From Armillaria gallica (lineage: Eukaryota > Basidiomycota > Agaricomycetes > Agaricales > Physalacriaceae): DNA of 64,000 nt. The stretch covers positions 5,270,001 through 5,334,000 of the forward strand of contig JBANDB010000001.1 of assembly GCA_037576215.1 (NCBI GenBank). The letters run 5' to 3'. The stretch's first letter is position 1. The number at the start of each line of letters is the position of its first letter. Positions 1 to 12,247 of this stretch are shown here, in pieces. The position numbers were made by a program, and so were the translations under genes. The notes beneath the pieces were generated by a model. It searched no databases. It was not told where the DNA came from and worked only from the letters and a program-made list of their open reading frames with translations.

Positions 1-1008
1 AGCAACGTTCACGATTTTTTATCGGACATCTCTCACTCTCAGTCATTCTTAAAGAACGGCTTGGGGTGCCTCACTCTGCGGACAGATTTTTATTTCGGGC
101 CTTTGCAGACATTCGGTTGGAACGATGTAACTGTATCGCTGCCCCACCTCCCCAAACTCATCTCTTTGCGTTTCCATTCGCAAACTCAGCACATACGGTT
201 CTCTTACCACTTTCTCCCCCTCATATTCTCCCCCCAAACTCTCCAGAATATCACCCATTTGGAGATCGTCAGGACATCGGTTCAGGCGGCCGAGGATATC
301 ATCTCCTTAATGTCTCTATTCCCCAAGTTGCGAGAGGCACAGTTTTCTCGTATCCATTGGCGGAACTGTTCCTTGTCGATTTCCTCGCTTAGGCTCGCCT
401 TTCCTTTGCTCAAGCAGCTGAGCCTGTCGCACGTTAGAAGCCCCGGAGAGGTGTTACGTTGCCTTTCTCGCCTAGACCCTGTCCCCCTATTACCCCGCAT
501 CAATGTGGGGCACATCGATACCCCAGAGATTCCCTCTGTCAACCAGTATCTGCACATCTTGGGTCCTTCCCTTGACATGTTTTGTGTCGGCCTGAATGAC
601 AAATATAGTACGTTAGTTTACCAATTCAAACACTAGTATCTTACTATGATAATAGGCACGACACTTGACTTGAGTTGGAACACGTCGCTGCGCTGCTTAC
701 GGCTCCTTGAATGTGAAGCTAGTAACCCAACTCTAAATTTAGCGAGAGTTATGCCCAATATCAAAGCCACTAGTCTTGAAATCCTTGCTCTAGACATTCA
801 ACGGTGGTATTTGAGCAATACGGCTGGAGATTGGGAGATATTGGACCAATATCTACTAGAGCTTTGGGATGTGCTGCGCCTCAAGGCGGTATACATCGTC
901 ACTGTCGCATTCGCCGATTTCTCGCGGAAGCTACCACGATGTCAGAATCAGAATATCTTGCATGTCAAGACCTCTTCTCAAATTGAGTCCTGTCTTAGAT
1001 CGCTGTGA
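1..1008 (+). CDS. F-box/LRR-like protein, 3' part (5' end outside window)
   Basis: The frame is open from base 1, so the start codon and any F-box lie upstream of the window. The protein reads through position 607, an intron of 48 bases (608-655, GTACGT...AATAG) is removed, and translation continues to a TGA at 1006-1008. The visible part has leucine-rich motifs typical of basidiomycete F-box proteins that scan for substrates, for example LPHLPKLISLRF and ITHLEIVRTS in exon 1 and SLRCLRLLE and SLEILALDIQ in exon 2. Such proteins usually act as substrate receptors of SCF ubiquitin ligases, but the F-box itself is not in view, so this is inference. No break is visible in the part present. Confidence 0.7.
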
Positions 1009-1436
1009 TTCGCTAAGGTACCCGTCCATCTATTCCTGCGAACGATTTATAAATCTATTTTTGACATAGGCTTAATTCATCAGAACTGCGGATGCCCGAG
1101 AGCCCGTCTATGACAAGCTCGACACTTAGCCCACTTGTCTGATCATTTATACGTTACAATAGAGCGCAGCATTCGTCCTGAATACATGATCCCAGCTTTC
1201 CACAGTGTAAGCAGTTAATAATACATACACATATCTTACGTAACTTGACACAGTTGTCCAACTACGTGCAAGTACTCCAGGAGAAGTTCTGCGCACTCAT
1301 TAAAGATGTATAGCTCCCGTTCTCATCGGGCATGAAGGGTACAGGAATACGGTGAATGGCCAGCGGCTGAGGGCTTTTCTATATCCCGTTGTAAGTACAA
1401 TCTAATACTGATTCTAAGAAATGGTATCGGATGGTG
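1009..1436. other. Intergenic, convergent 3' ends
   Basis: This stretch lies between the stop codons of two converging genes. I see no open frame with coding character and no structured RNA in it. Confidence 0.5.
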
Positions 1437-2706
1437 TCAGACTCTACAATTGTCCAGGCCAAAAATTAAGATATCTTCTGCTCCGATCTTCATCAACTCG
1501 TCCATGATATCAGCTATCTTCTTCTTCTCAACCATACTACTCACTTCCACCCAACCCTCTTCCTCAAGAGGGGCTATAGTTGCGGCTCTCCGCCCCGGGG
1601 TAATAGTCACAGCTTCGGGAACTCTATCCCTACGTATATTATATTGGCAAATCGCGTATTTGCTCGCTGCGACGACACCTGCGATCCGGCTCGTGATCTG
1701 GGCAATGAGAGGTTCAAGAGCGGTGTGTTTCGGAACACTCGACTTAATGAGAACCGCTTCCGTTTCCAGAACAGTTGCGATTGCATGCAAGCCTGCCGCA
1801 CGCATTGTATCTCCGGATTCTGGGAGGTTCCATGTTCTGATGTGAGCGAAAGCGGAGTTCAGAGGACATTCTTCGACTTACCCACGAGATCGACTAGGAA
1901 AATCAATAGGTCCGAGAGATAGAATTTAGATGTCTGTGACTTGATGAAGGGAGAATGTAACCCACCGATACCGTCTGCCAAACCCAGAGCACACGCCGCC
2001 TCCACACTCCCACCTACATACTCGATATGAGTCTGCTTCTCTCCGCTGAGCCCAAGATCCGCATCCAGCTTCCCGAAATACTCACCCGCGAGAACCTCAA
2101 AACTCGTCACTACGCGTTTTCCCGCGAGGTCCTGCACGCTTTTGATAGGCCCCGTTTCGGGAACCTGGACTTGCAGTTTGCACTTACCAAACCCGAGGCG
2201 GAGTACTTCGGTTATATGTTCTTGCATTTTGGCCTCGAGGATGACATCGTGGCCTGTTATCCCGAGATCGACGTTTCCCTGGCCGACGAAGGACGGTATG
2301 TCCGCTGCGGGGAGGAATACACTGGGCAAGGCTGTCATTATTTCTGGGTACATGGAAAGTCGGCGGGGAAGTTTCACAGTGCGATCGGGTGGTTCTTCAC
2401 CAGACAGACATCAAGTCGGTCGTTTCTCCGGAACTGTATATCGGCACCTAGAGTTTAAGCAATAAATGAGTCAGGCCTGGGCCCCCGTTGCACAACGGAA
2501 CACGTACCGGCCAATATAGAGACGCATTTATCATGAAGCCTCCCTGAATGTTTAAAAGCCATTCAGTCAGGTCCACTTCACCAAAGCACAAAAATCACCT
2601 TTTTTCGGGATTGCGAATAGTAGACGACCATCCACGCTATCTGTGAGATCTGTTATTGTGAGTCAGTTGCATACAAATTAATGGACGGCTGATACGACGA
2701 ACTCAT
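1437..2706 (-). CDS. HIS1: ATP phosphoribosyltransferase (histidine biosynthesis, step 1)
   Basis: This enzyme joins ATP and PRPP to give phosphoribosyl-ATP, the first committed and histidine-inhibited step of histidine synthesis. I spliced seven exons: 2706-2675, 2636-2599, 2543-2508, 2447-2378, 2321-1966, 1893-1882 and 1819-1437. They total 927 bases, giving 308 residues, normal for the fungal short enzyme with its C-terminal regulatory domain. Diagnostic motifs are RLLFAIPKKGRL near the N terminus, FRRNDRLDVCLVKNHPIALVF, LPAADIPSFVGQGNVDLGIT, and the GLADGI..VDLVESGDTMRA loop that binds PRPP. The C-terminal part contains RAGVVAASKY-like and VTPGRRAATIAPLEEEGW-like segments. The 12-base exon 1893-1882 supplies most of VDLVE. 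The start at 2706 is the only upstream ATG I found that joins the rest in frame. The gene converges on the F-box/LRR gene. Confidence 0.93.
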
Positions 2707-4063
2707 ATTTTCGGACAGGTTGAAGGAATGTTCAGGACAGGAAAAGCGAGCGATTTGACAGAATCAGGCCTAGTACAAGATCGACAAGAATTTTTTTCAA
2801 GATCGTGAAGGACTCGGAGATCGATGAGGATCAGTGGCTGTGTCAACTAATATTGATGTTTGTCCCGAGGGTATCGCACAACAAACGGGATTGCCTATCA
2901 GCCTACGCCGATATCGATTGCTTTTTTCTTTCAACACTCATGCTGCTTCCGTCCGCTGTCACTGCCATCGACCTCTCTCCCTTTATCACTGCTAGTAGGT
3001 TGAGCCTGGATCCTTACTTCCGTGGGCCTGGGACGATCAATCTTCGCGCAGAGAAACGAACTATATCCCTCAATGAATGAGCTAGAGGATCGCTTAAGAT
3101 CCAAGCCTTCTGGGGTCCCCATCTGTACTACTTCTGATGACTCTGCACGAGGAACATGCTCTGGGAAACCCCTGGCGAAATCGCGGAGGTAGGGGCTGTT
3201 CAGTCTAGGGGGAACCGCTTTAAGGGCCCTGCGGTTCACTATCACCCCATGATCCCGTCGGTGCAATTACTAGGATTACTAGTAAGCCGTTTTCCTATTC
3301 TAAAGCCCCAGTCATTACTTACGTGTAACAGTCATAGAGATTTTTTTGTATCGCGTCCAAGGCGCCTATGATCTGTCATTTACCAATGTTATTTTCATTT
3401 CGGATCATGTTTTTCAGGCGACTTGGGCTTGGAAGTTCCTATCTTTTCGACGTGAGCACGAAGGTGTGATGGTTGCTGACTTTTCCTAGATCAAGGGTTC
3501 CGAAGGGTTTCAGCGATTCACATGTACTGCCCCCAGACTTCTACTCGTGGTCATCGTTTGTTGTAAGCTTTTGGGGTTATATTGCCTGTACCAGATGCTG
3601 ATGTCCTACCGTCGTGTAGCGTTTGTTTTACGAAGTCTCCTTCATTGCTTCAATTCAGCGGTTTTGCCCCATGGGACCCGTGACGGAATCCGACCGCATT
3701 CTATTCAATGGTGGGGCACTGCCGCATCATTTACTCCGAAAGGTGGGTCCAGGCCGGGACATTGTAGATGATTCAGATCTCGTCTGTTCTCGTCCCTTCC
3801 GCGAGTTTCTCACAACCAATGAGGGTAGAACCGGGTCATCACGTGTGATCACTGATCTTCCATCCAGTTGCCTATCTGAGACAACCTGCAAGATTTTCGA
3901 CACTGTTCTGCTCAATCCATGAATCTGTTCCGTGAAGATTGGCCAATGCCGAGCTTCCCAACCGCGCATACAAATTCTGCTGATCCTGGCATTCTTTGCC
4001 TTCTACCATAATCACAACAGTCTCGCGAGGCTTCCCCCTTCACCTCTCACTACTACCTGCAGC
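2707..4063. other. Intergenic, no supported gene
   Basis: About 1.35 kb between the divergent HIS1 and carboxylesterase genes. Several short open frames exist on both strands, but none has recognisable motifs or joins to a neighbour. It probably holds both promoters. Confidence 0.4.
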
Positions 4064-6138
4064 ATGCCCATCGCACAGATGCATTGCAAGGTCTCAGTAC
4101 CCCAGGTGCACCATATTCCCCTTCAAACGACCTTTCACGGCGTGGTACATTCAATTTCAACGCCCGAAGCTCAAGTTTTTCAATATCGTGGCATCAAATA
4201 TGCCTCCATACCCGCTCGTTTTCGCCAGTCAAAACTTTTTACCTCTTACAAGTCCAGTACGGATGCGACAAAATACGGGTAGGCTTTCGATATGCTGTTA
4301 TCATATTAACGCTCACGAATCGCTGTAGACCCATATGTCCCCAGTACAAAAGCAGGGAAAGCATCGAAGAGGCCATGTTTGGGCTCAGCGATGACGACCT
4401 CCCCCAACAGTCCTTCAAGCAAAATGAATTCGAGTGTCTCAACTTGAACGTCACCGCCCCCGCTGGTCTTACCCCGCACTCTCGTATACCAGTTATGGTG
4501 TGGATTCACGGGTAAGTCTCGTGATCGGTTTTGATGAAACCAGGGCCAAATGCTTACCACTGTTGACAGAGGAGCTGACCGAGGAACAGGCTCCAGCTGG
4601 GTCTACGACGGGGGCGCATTAGTCCATCGTAGTACACTCATTGGCAAACCGATTATTATGGTCACCTTCAAGTAAGATCCGGAGGTATTTTTGTCGACTT
4701 CTGTCTGATGGATCACGTTGTGTTATAGTTTTCGTCTTGGCCTTTTTGGTTTCGCTGCCGGTCCCATGTTACGTGAGGACAACAAATCTGTGGGAGACGA
4801 AGGCGTCGGCAATTACGGTCCGTCACTTTATCAATCGAGCCCCATTTTTCCTTGACGTTTCATTTAGGTCTACGCGACCAACGTAAACTACTTGAATGGC
4901 TTCACCACTTTATTGGAGATTTTGGCGGCGATCCTAGCAATATCACATTATTTGGGGAATCGACAGGAGCGGCTGATATCGTATCTCACCTCTTGTCTAC
5001 GGCCAATGAAACAAGACCACTTTTCCACCGAGCAATAGTCCAAAGTGCCATCCTAGAGCCCAACGCTCCCGACGTCTCGGCCGCAGGATGGCATCTATCT
5101 AGACTCATGTCAGCACTACATATCACTACAGTCGATCAGCTCCGCGCGATCGACGCTGATAAGTTGTTTGCGTACGGTCTAACTCTTCGCAACGTCGATG
5201 ACGGGGTCTTCTTCCGTTCGGGATGGAGATCTTACTTTCAACCAGATGACGCGCACCACCGAGATCACCATGCGTTCTCTGAACTTCTTTCGATTCACAA
5301 GATACCCAAACGGTCATCACGGTCTCCCCATCCGAATGCCGGTCTGACCACTTTCCATCCTCCAGCTAATCTTCAACCTCTCATCATAGGTGATTGTGCC
5401 TCCGACTCATTAGTATGGTCGCTGTACGCAGCACAGTGGACTGCCCCTGCAATTGTGCGGCGCATCAAGGCCGTCTGCCAATCTCTCTCCAAAAGCTCCA
5501 ACCTCATGCACGCCTACGACATCTCCTCCTACACCTCCGACGACGAAGTTGTTCAGCGCGTCCTGGACCTCATCAACGACGCCCGCGTGGCATGGCCAAC
5601 CGAATGCGTCGCTCAGTCTGCTCGACGCGATCGAGGTGGACATGGGGTCTGGCGGTATGTCTTTGATCAAGACGGGCCAACCGTCAATCTTCCGCACCAT
5701 GCCGTCGACCTTGTCTACCTGTTCGACAATGTTCCACTTCCTGAATCAGTCCGATCATCTTCGTCTAACACGATGTCCTTTTATGGAGACTTCTGCGAAT
5801 TTGACGATGTGGACGTGGACGAGGACTCGGATGATTCGGTGGTAATCAGTGATGAGTGCTCGTGGATGCAGCCGTGTGTTGACCAATGGTCATATACCCA
5901 TGTTAGGGATACGATGCAGGAGAGGTGGATCGCATTTGCTTACGGAGAAGCACCGTGGAACGATGAGAAGGTGTTCGTGTTTGGGCCGGAAGGCGAATCT
6001 GGCGAGCGGTCAGCCTGTATCTTTGATGGAAGGAGGAGGAGGCAAGTGTGGAAGGAGGCATTCGAACCGTTGGGTATGCAGGTCGTACACAAAGTTGGCC
6101 TGGAGCTGAGTAGGGGTCCACCGTTGAGGGGATATTAG
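4064..6138 (+). CDS. Type-B carboxylesterase/lipase-like alpha/beta hydrolase
   Basis: Five exons (4064-4278, 4329-4511, 4570-4671, 4729-4817, 4868-6138) give 619 residues. Family features appear in order: the YRGIKYASIPARF segment near residue 45, the oxyanion-hole sequence VWIHGGADRGTGSSW, NFRLGLFGF and EGVGNYGLRDQR, and the nucleophile motif FGESTGA, which has Thr where most relatives have Ala or Gly after the Ser. A likely catalytic His lies in PHHAVDLVYLFDN near 5700. Between that His and the C terminus is an unusual acidic stretch (FDDVDVDEDSDDS). Relatives hydrolyse carboxylic esters, often outside the cell. The chosen start gives no clear signal peptide; an in-frame ATG at 3932 would add a hydrophobic segment (IQILLILAFFAF) that could serve as one. 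Substrate cannot be told from sequence. Confidence 0.88.
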
Positions 6139-6645
6139 ACATCTTTTTTTATCTTTTTCACATATCACACATGCATTCAGGACCGGCATTCATATTTATT
6201 GTATCAACCATCAGTTCTTTTATTTCGTCTAGGGTTTTGGGTTGGCCGAGCATCTATTTCGACGTGGTTTTTGTTGTATGCGTACTCAAAATAGTTGTAA
6301 TACAATGTGTTTGGGCAATGAGCTTTCATCGCCGGTGAAAGTGATGAAAGTGTTTGCGATATAATATCATTTTCTGAAGGCCATCGTCAACCTCCAAACC
6401 CGTTTAGACGATATGAAGAACTTGGACTACACATGCCAAGCTCTTCTGATAAGGCCATCCGACTTCCTTCACTGGGCCTCAGTACATATTCCGAACTGCC
6501 TAACGTTAAAGCACGAGGAGCTACCCCGACAAAACAGAACTCTATAAATGTCGTGCACTAAGAATACAATGAGTGATAGGTCTGTGAAAAGTGTAATCAA
6601 TACAAGTAAGTAATCCGTCCATCAATGTTGCTAATATAATGTTCA
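6139..6645. other. Intergenic between converging genes
   Basis: Contains the 3' ends of the carboxylesterase and CBM19 genes. Nothing else is visible. Confidence 0.5.
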
Positions 6646-8131
6646 TCAAATCGTAGCCGTCAAGGCGTTAGCAATATCCACCGTGTTGGTGCTGTCACTG
6701 GCAGCAGCAGTCGTGGTAGCTGTGGATGCACTTTGGAAGCTGAAAACGAACCCGCCGTTTGTCGAGGAGGAAGAGGAGGCAGTAGCGGCAACTGAAGTTG
6801 CAGACGGAGTTGCAGAAACGACGCTACTGACTGCCGCAGAGGCAGATGCGGTTGCAATGGAAGCAGCACTCGCCACAACAGCAGAGGATGAGGTTCCCAC
6901 AGCAGTCGCAGCTGAGGAAGCTGTGGCGAGAGTGGCTGAAGCGGTCGCAGATACATCTGAACTGGGCGCGACAAAAACGCCAGAGCACGATGGCAAGTCG
7001 GTCATCACTAGCATTGTCACCACCGAGACAACATTGACCGTCACGACACCATCGGCACCCGTCGTGGTCGACGTGCTGGGTGCAGTTACGGTGGGAGCAG
7101 CCGCGGAAACAGCCGCGGAGGTGATAGCTGCGGAAGCAGCGACACTGACACTCGAAACCGAAGCACTGGCGGTGGCCGACACAGAGGCGACGGATGCACT
7201 AGTGACACCTGACGCAGTAGCAGTAGCCGAGGCGCTGCTAGTGACGCTCTCAATTTGACGACGGTACAAACTGGGAGTGGCAGAAGCTGCCTTGAGGATG
7301 ATGGTGGTGGATGATGCTGCTGCGTCATTGTTCAATGGAGATACATCATCGGACGCTGAGGAAGCACTGGCAGAGGCACCCACAGCCGAAGTAGAAGCGG
7401 CTGCTCCTGTTTCAGTCAGAGAAGCAGCGACTGTGGAGGCCGACGCGTCCGCGGTGGTACCATCCGTGCCGTCCTCCCCGTCATCACAGTCAAGATCTCC
7501 ATCGTCTGAATCATCACCGTCATCATCACTAGCACCGGACGTGACAGAAGCAGACGCCGCAGCAGAGGTGGCTGCTGCTGTCTTGGTGGAGGATGCAACA
7601 GCTGATGCGGAAGGAACTGCTGAATTGGAACCTGAAGCGGAGGAAGTGGTCGAATTCGATCCGTCGATGCCACCTGAAACCCCAGTGGCCTCGATACGCG
7701 CCAACGCGTCAGATTCGCTGTCGCAAGATAAACTTGTTCCTGCAGAGTTGACAAGGGGAAGAGCGAAGCACGACGTGCCGCTGGAGCACTCAGTGACCTC
7801 CCATGTCCCTCCTACGCATTGAGCGAATCCACCATTAACGCAAGCCTGATCACCAGCTAAAAGCAAGCTGTTAAAGGAAGTCCCAAGGGATCGGTGATAT
7901 AGACATACTTGTGCAAGAGTCATTCGTAGAAAGAGACGCAAATTGGGCGTTCAACTGTTGCGCTTTGAGGCCATTGGCACCGGCAAAGCTCGAAGAGGAT
8001 GAGGAGCTAGAAGTCGAGTTTGTGTCTGCTCGAACTGATAAAAATTCAAAGCCTGTGGGCGCAGCAGCAACCGATGCTAGACGGCAAGCAAGGGTGGCAA
8101 GAAGGACGAAAGAAGATGAACGAGCAGCCAT
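6646..8131 (-). CDS. Secreted Ser/Ala/Thr-rich protein with CBM19 chitin-binding module
   Basis: Two exons (8131-7909 and 7856-6646) give 477 residues. An N-terminal signal peptide (hydrophobic FVLLATLACRLASVAAA) is followed by a short Ser-rich spacer. A cysteine-patterned module then runs across the splice site (NDSCT, DQACVNGGFAQC, WEVTECSSGTSCFALPLVN, SLSC) and matches carbohydrate-binding module family 19, known to bind chitin. The remaining 350 or so residues are a low-complexity Ala/Ser/Thr/Val stalk with an acidic Asp-Gly island near 7500, the kind of region that is usually O-glycosylated in wall or secreted proteins. No catalytic domain is present, so a wall-associated, chitin-binding role is the best inference. 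The repetitive codons also leave long open frames on the opposite strand, which I treat as artefacts. Confidence 0.85.
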
Positions 8132-8611
8132 TATGGAAGAATTTTTAACGGATGGAAAGATCGTAAGTCGTCTGGAGCACCGGGCTCGTTAGAAGAAGGA
8201 AAGAAAGAAAGTCGAGGTGGTCGTAAGCCAAGCAAGTTGAAGAGCATGGTGGCAGGTATCACGCTTTATATACGCTCAGGCTGCGAAGCGAGAACAATAA
8301 GTACAAGGCTGTTGACGTTAACGTTGCCACCCCATTGTTTCCATTGTTCAAGTTTTTGCCGGTGATAATCCGGCATTGTGCAACTTCGGCCCACAGCACC
8401 TGCCAGGGTTAGGGTTTCCTTAACAGGTTCAAAATACCGCCGGCCCGGGGGGGACAGTGTGGCGCGTTGCAAAGCCCAAAAGAAAACCCATTGTATTTGT
8501 GCTGCGAGAGCTCCACAGTGGCCATAATGTCTAGTAAAAACATCCGAGATTATCCCAGTATGTCCGGAATAGCCGCTCAAGTGCCCCCGGTGGTAAACGC
8601 TTCCTTGACTT

Positions 8612-11223
8612 CTAGTGTGCAAATCTAAAGTCGAGTCGTCTGTTCCCTATGTCACTGGTGGTCTCAAGATAATGCTTTCTCTCCTAAATGTCTTGATCAG
8701 TATGCGAAGGCTCCAAAAACCATATTATGTACCTCCAGTGTCATCGCATTCCAGATTCTATCCCGTTGACGATTGCGATAGATGTAATAAGCTTTCGCCC
8801 CCGGATACATGATGAACATGTTGAAGCAGCAGATAGCAATCAGAATTCTGTTCCCGCGGCGGTCTAGGATTAATGTCAATACCTAAGCCGTGGAATGGAG
8901 ACAATTCTTACAGTTCGGCGCATCATCTTTGCGGTAGATCTGCGCTGATATGATGCCCGATGCTTGAACAAACCTGAAGGCGCTTAGTCCGGTAAACACA
9001 AAGTCAGAATATGCACGCGTACATGTTGTACAGTGATGCATTGACAGTCCTGCTGGCTACTGCGCCAGAATTTCTGGAACACCAGCCCACCTGCACGTCA
9101 AATGTCAGGACGAAAGAAGGTGCCAAAGAGAAGGGAAGCACCTGTATCGGATGCGTATATCTGGGGACAGATACTAGTGTCAATGATGACCAAGTAAAGT
9201 AAAACGCTCCAACGTACGGATATGATAATAGGCCCGACGCCAATCCCTGCAATGTCGCGCTTGGTTAAAAGAACATATGCGCATGAAAGGAGAACGAACA
9301 AAGAACAGCCATTGGTTCGGCGAATCTGGAAGACAGTATATAGCCACAAGAAAAGGAAGCGTCCAGACATCTTCAGCCATCGCCACAAACGAGCGATCAT
9401 TGACTGCTTCGGAGACCAGTGTGATACCGAAATTAGTTATCATGCCTGCGACAGTGGATGGAATTGCAAGCAGGTTGGACTGAAAAGTATTGAACCTATG
9501 CAGTGTCAGCCACGTTCCTGAGAGACAGATTGTTCGCAAGGACAAACCCAATATGTCGGAGAGATAAAGTAAGATAGCTGCTCGGCGGAGAGGTGGGGAT
9601 ACCGAACATTAAGCCTCTGGAATTAAATGTTAATCCAACAGACTCATGCAAGAAGGTAGGAACTCACATGAAATATACAGGCCATAAATCATAATCACAA
9701 ACTGCAATCCAGAGACGTTTGAGTGTCAACCCTTCACGGTTATGCATATCACCCTGGTCACTGCATAAGAAGATGAAGACTCCGCTTAGCCCCGAAAAGG
9801 CAGACCTTTGAAGGATCGTCCCGAAGAATGCGTGTCACAGCAATCGTCTCTTCCCTTTCGGTAAACCATCCCTTGGGACGGAACCATGTCTTCGACTGCG
9901 TAGGAGAAGGAGGCATTCTAAAGAATGTGGCTATCCCAATGACCAGAGTGATCAGACCTCTGCAAATCGGTTAACGCTGGACTGTACGATCGTCGTAACC
10001 CACGTACTCAACGAGGAACAACCATCTAAGAAACAATCAGAGCTGCTTACAATGCTAAGGCATATCGGCTCACCTCCAGCCGGCTCTGCCCCCGACACCT
10101 CTCATGTGGAGGACACCAAAGGCTATGAAACTGGCAACGATACTGCACACGTTGGAGGAAATCCAAAAGAGCGCCAGACGAAAGGGAAGTTCATTCTTCG
10201 TGTAGAAGTCTGCCATGGGTTACGCATGTAAGCGAGAGCAGAAATGATGATATACAACTTTAAACTCACACGACAAGTAGAGAATGAGGTCAGGAATAAA
10301 CCTTCATTCAGACGTTTAGAAAACTTTCGAAGATATAAATGTCGAACAAGCGTACCCGCCCTGGATGAACCTATTGAGGAGTTACTGAGCATTACGGTCC
10401 GCTGAAACGAGAGAAAATACGCACCCTAACAATGCCCTGCATAGGAGAAATGATGTCCTCCCGCTCAACCAAAATTGCGCAATTGTAACGATAGACCACA
10501 GAACCATCTGTGTCGGAATCCAACGATCCGGTCCCACCTAGATACACTATCAGCGGGAAAAAGAAAACGACCTACGCCGACGTACCCGCTTCGAGACAAG
10601 TTGAGAGGGTAGTTCCGCGCAGAGAAAGGCCAACTTGAATATCGAATTTCCCCAGTTATAATCTGCATAAGAGAGGTCATATCCCACGCGTCCTGGGAAT
10701 GTAAATTCCCCTCACCATCAGTGGTCAGGCCGAGATCGGGCAGAAAATTATCGGTATTGGCTTGAGAGAGATTATTCCGATCCAGGTTCAAGGCGGAGAA
10801 GCTGATGGCAGCCCAAAGCATGACCTTCCAATCAATCCTCCGCACTAGTGCCTACAGGCGCTACAATGAATGGCAGTCACAATAACACGAAACATAATTT
10901 ACCTTCTCCTCCTGAACAGTCCACCGTGCACTGGGGTCGAACCGATGTATGTTCTCGTATTCTTTCTTGGGCCAATAATGCGGGGCCATCTCCGGGTCGT
11001 CGAAAACGGATCGTTTCGTGGCTATTGCGTCCAGCTCTTCGTTCTTGCGACGACGGAAGACATTCGAAAACTTGAAAGGCTCCGGTTCTCCATCGACCAA
11101 GTCGTCAGTTGGAGTGGAATCTTTCTTCGTACCGTCATCTTTAGAGAGGGAATATAGCGATGCGGTGGGGCTGGGGGGCTGCGCCTCAGGCAACTTGAAT
11201 GACGTCTTGGACGAAGTAGCCAT
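8612..11223 (-). CDS. MFS transporter, allantoate permease/Dal5-like (anion:cation symporter family)
   Basis: Family motifs are spread over many small exons from ATG 11223 to TAG 8612. The N-terminal tail is hydrophilic (exon 1, 11223-10903). Then follow [11 protein letters not shown] and [19 protein letters not shown] (10851-10716), [20 protein letters not shown] (10662-10586), [16 protein letters not shown] (from 10537), the 15-base exon for [24 protein letters not shown], the 18-base exon for WLFLVE, and [17 protein letters not shown]. The C-terminal part has [42 protein letters not shown] and [14 protein letters not shown], ending in [10 protein letters not shown]. The layout of 12 membrane segments and these signatures are those of fungal plasma-membrane carriers for allantoate, pantothenate, nicotinate or related anions. 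The exact substrate cannot be assigned. Confidence 0.87.
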
Positions 11224-12247
11224 AGTGGAAGCACACTAACAAGAGGAGACTTTCTCCACATTTAAATCTTCCTTCGGTATCAGGATAAGGAACACCCGGT
11301 CCTAGTAGCACCTCATATTTTGGCCTACTTGCACCTTCAAGTTACCAAGAACCATAGAATGCCGATCACGCGGTCGGACACCTTAATGGCGCAACATTGC
11401 TCGACTTTTAGTTTGCCGAGGCACTACATTTAAATCGTTAGCACGGTGGGGCTGGTGATGACTAATACCTACAGGAAAGCCAGGCGGCAGTGGATGAGCC
11501 CATGCGGAACTTTTTAAAGACCCTTCATGAACGCCATTGCGCTAAAAATCGTGGAATCTTGTTTCATACGACAAATCTTTTTCGAGATAGGCATGCCGCG
11601 CATCTGGAGCTCTGAAATAGGGAGGATTTGCATGTGCCGTGATTGATGGTATCTATGATTGAGACTAAAAATTCGAACGCTTGGCGGAAGAAATACTCAC
11701 GAAACAATGTATACTACTGGCGTTTTCGTCGGAAGTGCTTGGCGATGAAAGAAGCGGCCCTAGGTTGAAATACAGATCGCCCAATCAAACAAGTCGTGAT
11801 GGTGATGATAGGTACTCAGGCTGTTGATTGGAGCCGGCAGTGGCTTGATTGTGGCGGCAATATGGTCCTAAAATTAGTTTAATCGCAAGTACACAGGAAA
11901 ATGACCAGTACAACATACGTGAAATCCTAGTCAGTATACCGTTTATCGATGGACGAGGTTCAGCGCGTGGTGAATGGCAAGAAAGTAAGGTGGGCAAGTA
12001 AACAACACCAAACTTTCAATCTTGACTCAAGAGTCAACGGCGAACGCTCGCTTGCCAGACTTCAGCGTTTCCCATTAGCACAAACATGTGCAGTATGGAC
12101 TGTTTCTTTCTCAGGGACATGAAAACCAGAAATAATATCTTCCCTCCCTTCAATCCTTCATCGATCATATCCTGAGCAAGATAAATGGTATAGCTACATA
12201 GGATTAGAAAAGTTTATAATATACACAGTCCGTCGGTCCCATCATAA
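11224..12247. other. Intergenic, no supported gene
   Basis: About 1 kb between two minus-strand genes: the promoter side of the MFS gene and the 3' flank of HIR1. Only short frames without motifs are seen. Confidence 0.4.

Noticed and set aside
6683..7822. Long plus-strand open frames opposite the CBM19 protein
   Set aside because: They mirror the Ser/Ala/Thr-rich stalk codons, giving Ala/Glu/Val-rich text with no start context or domain.
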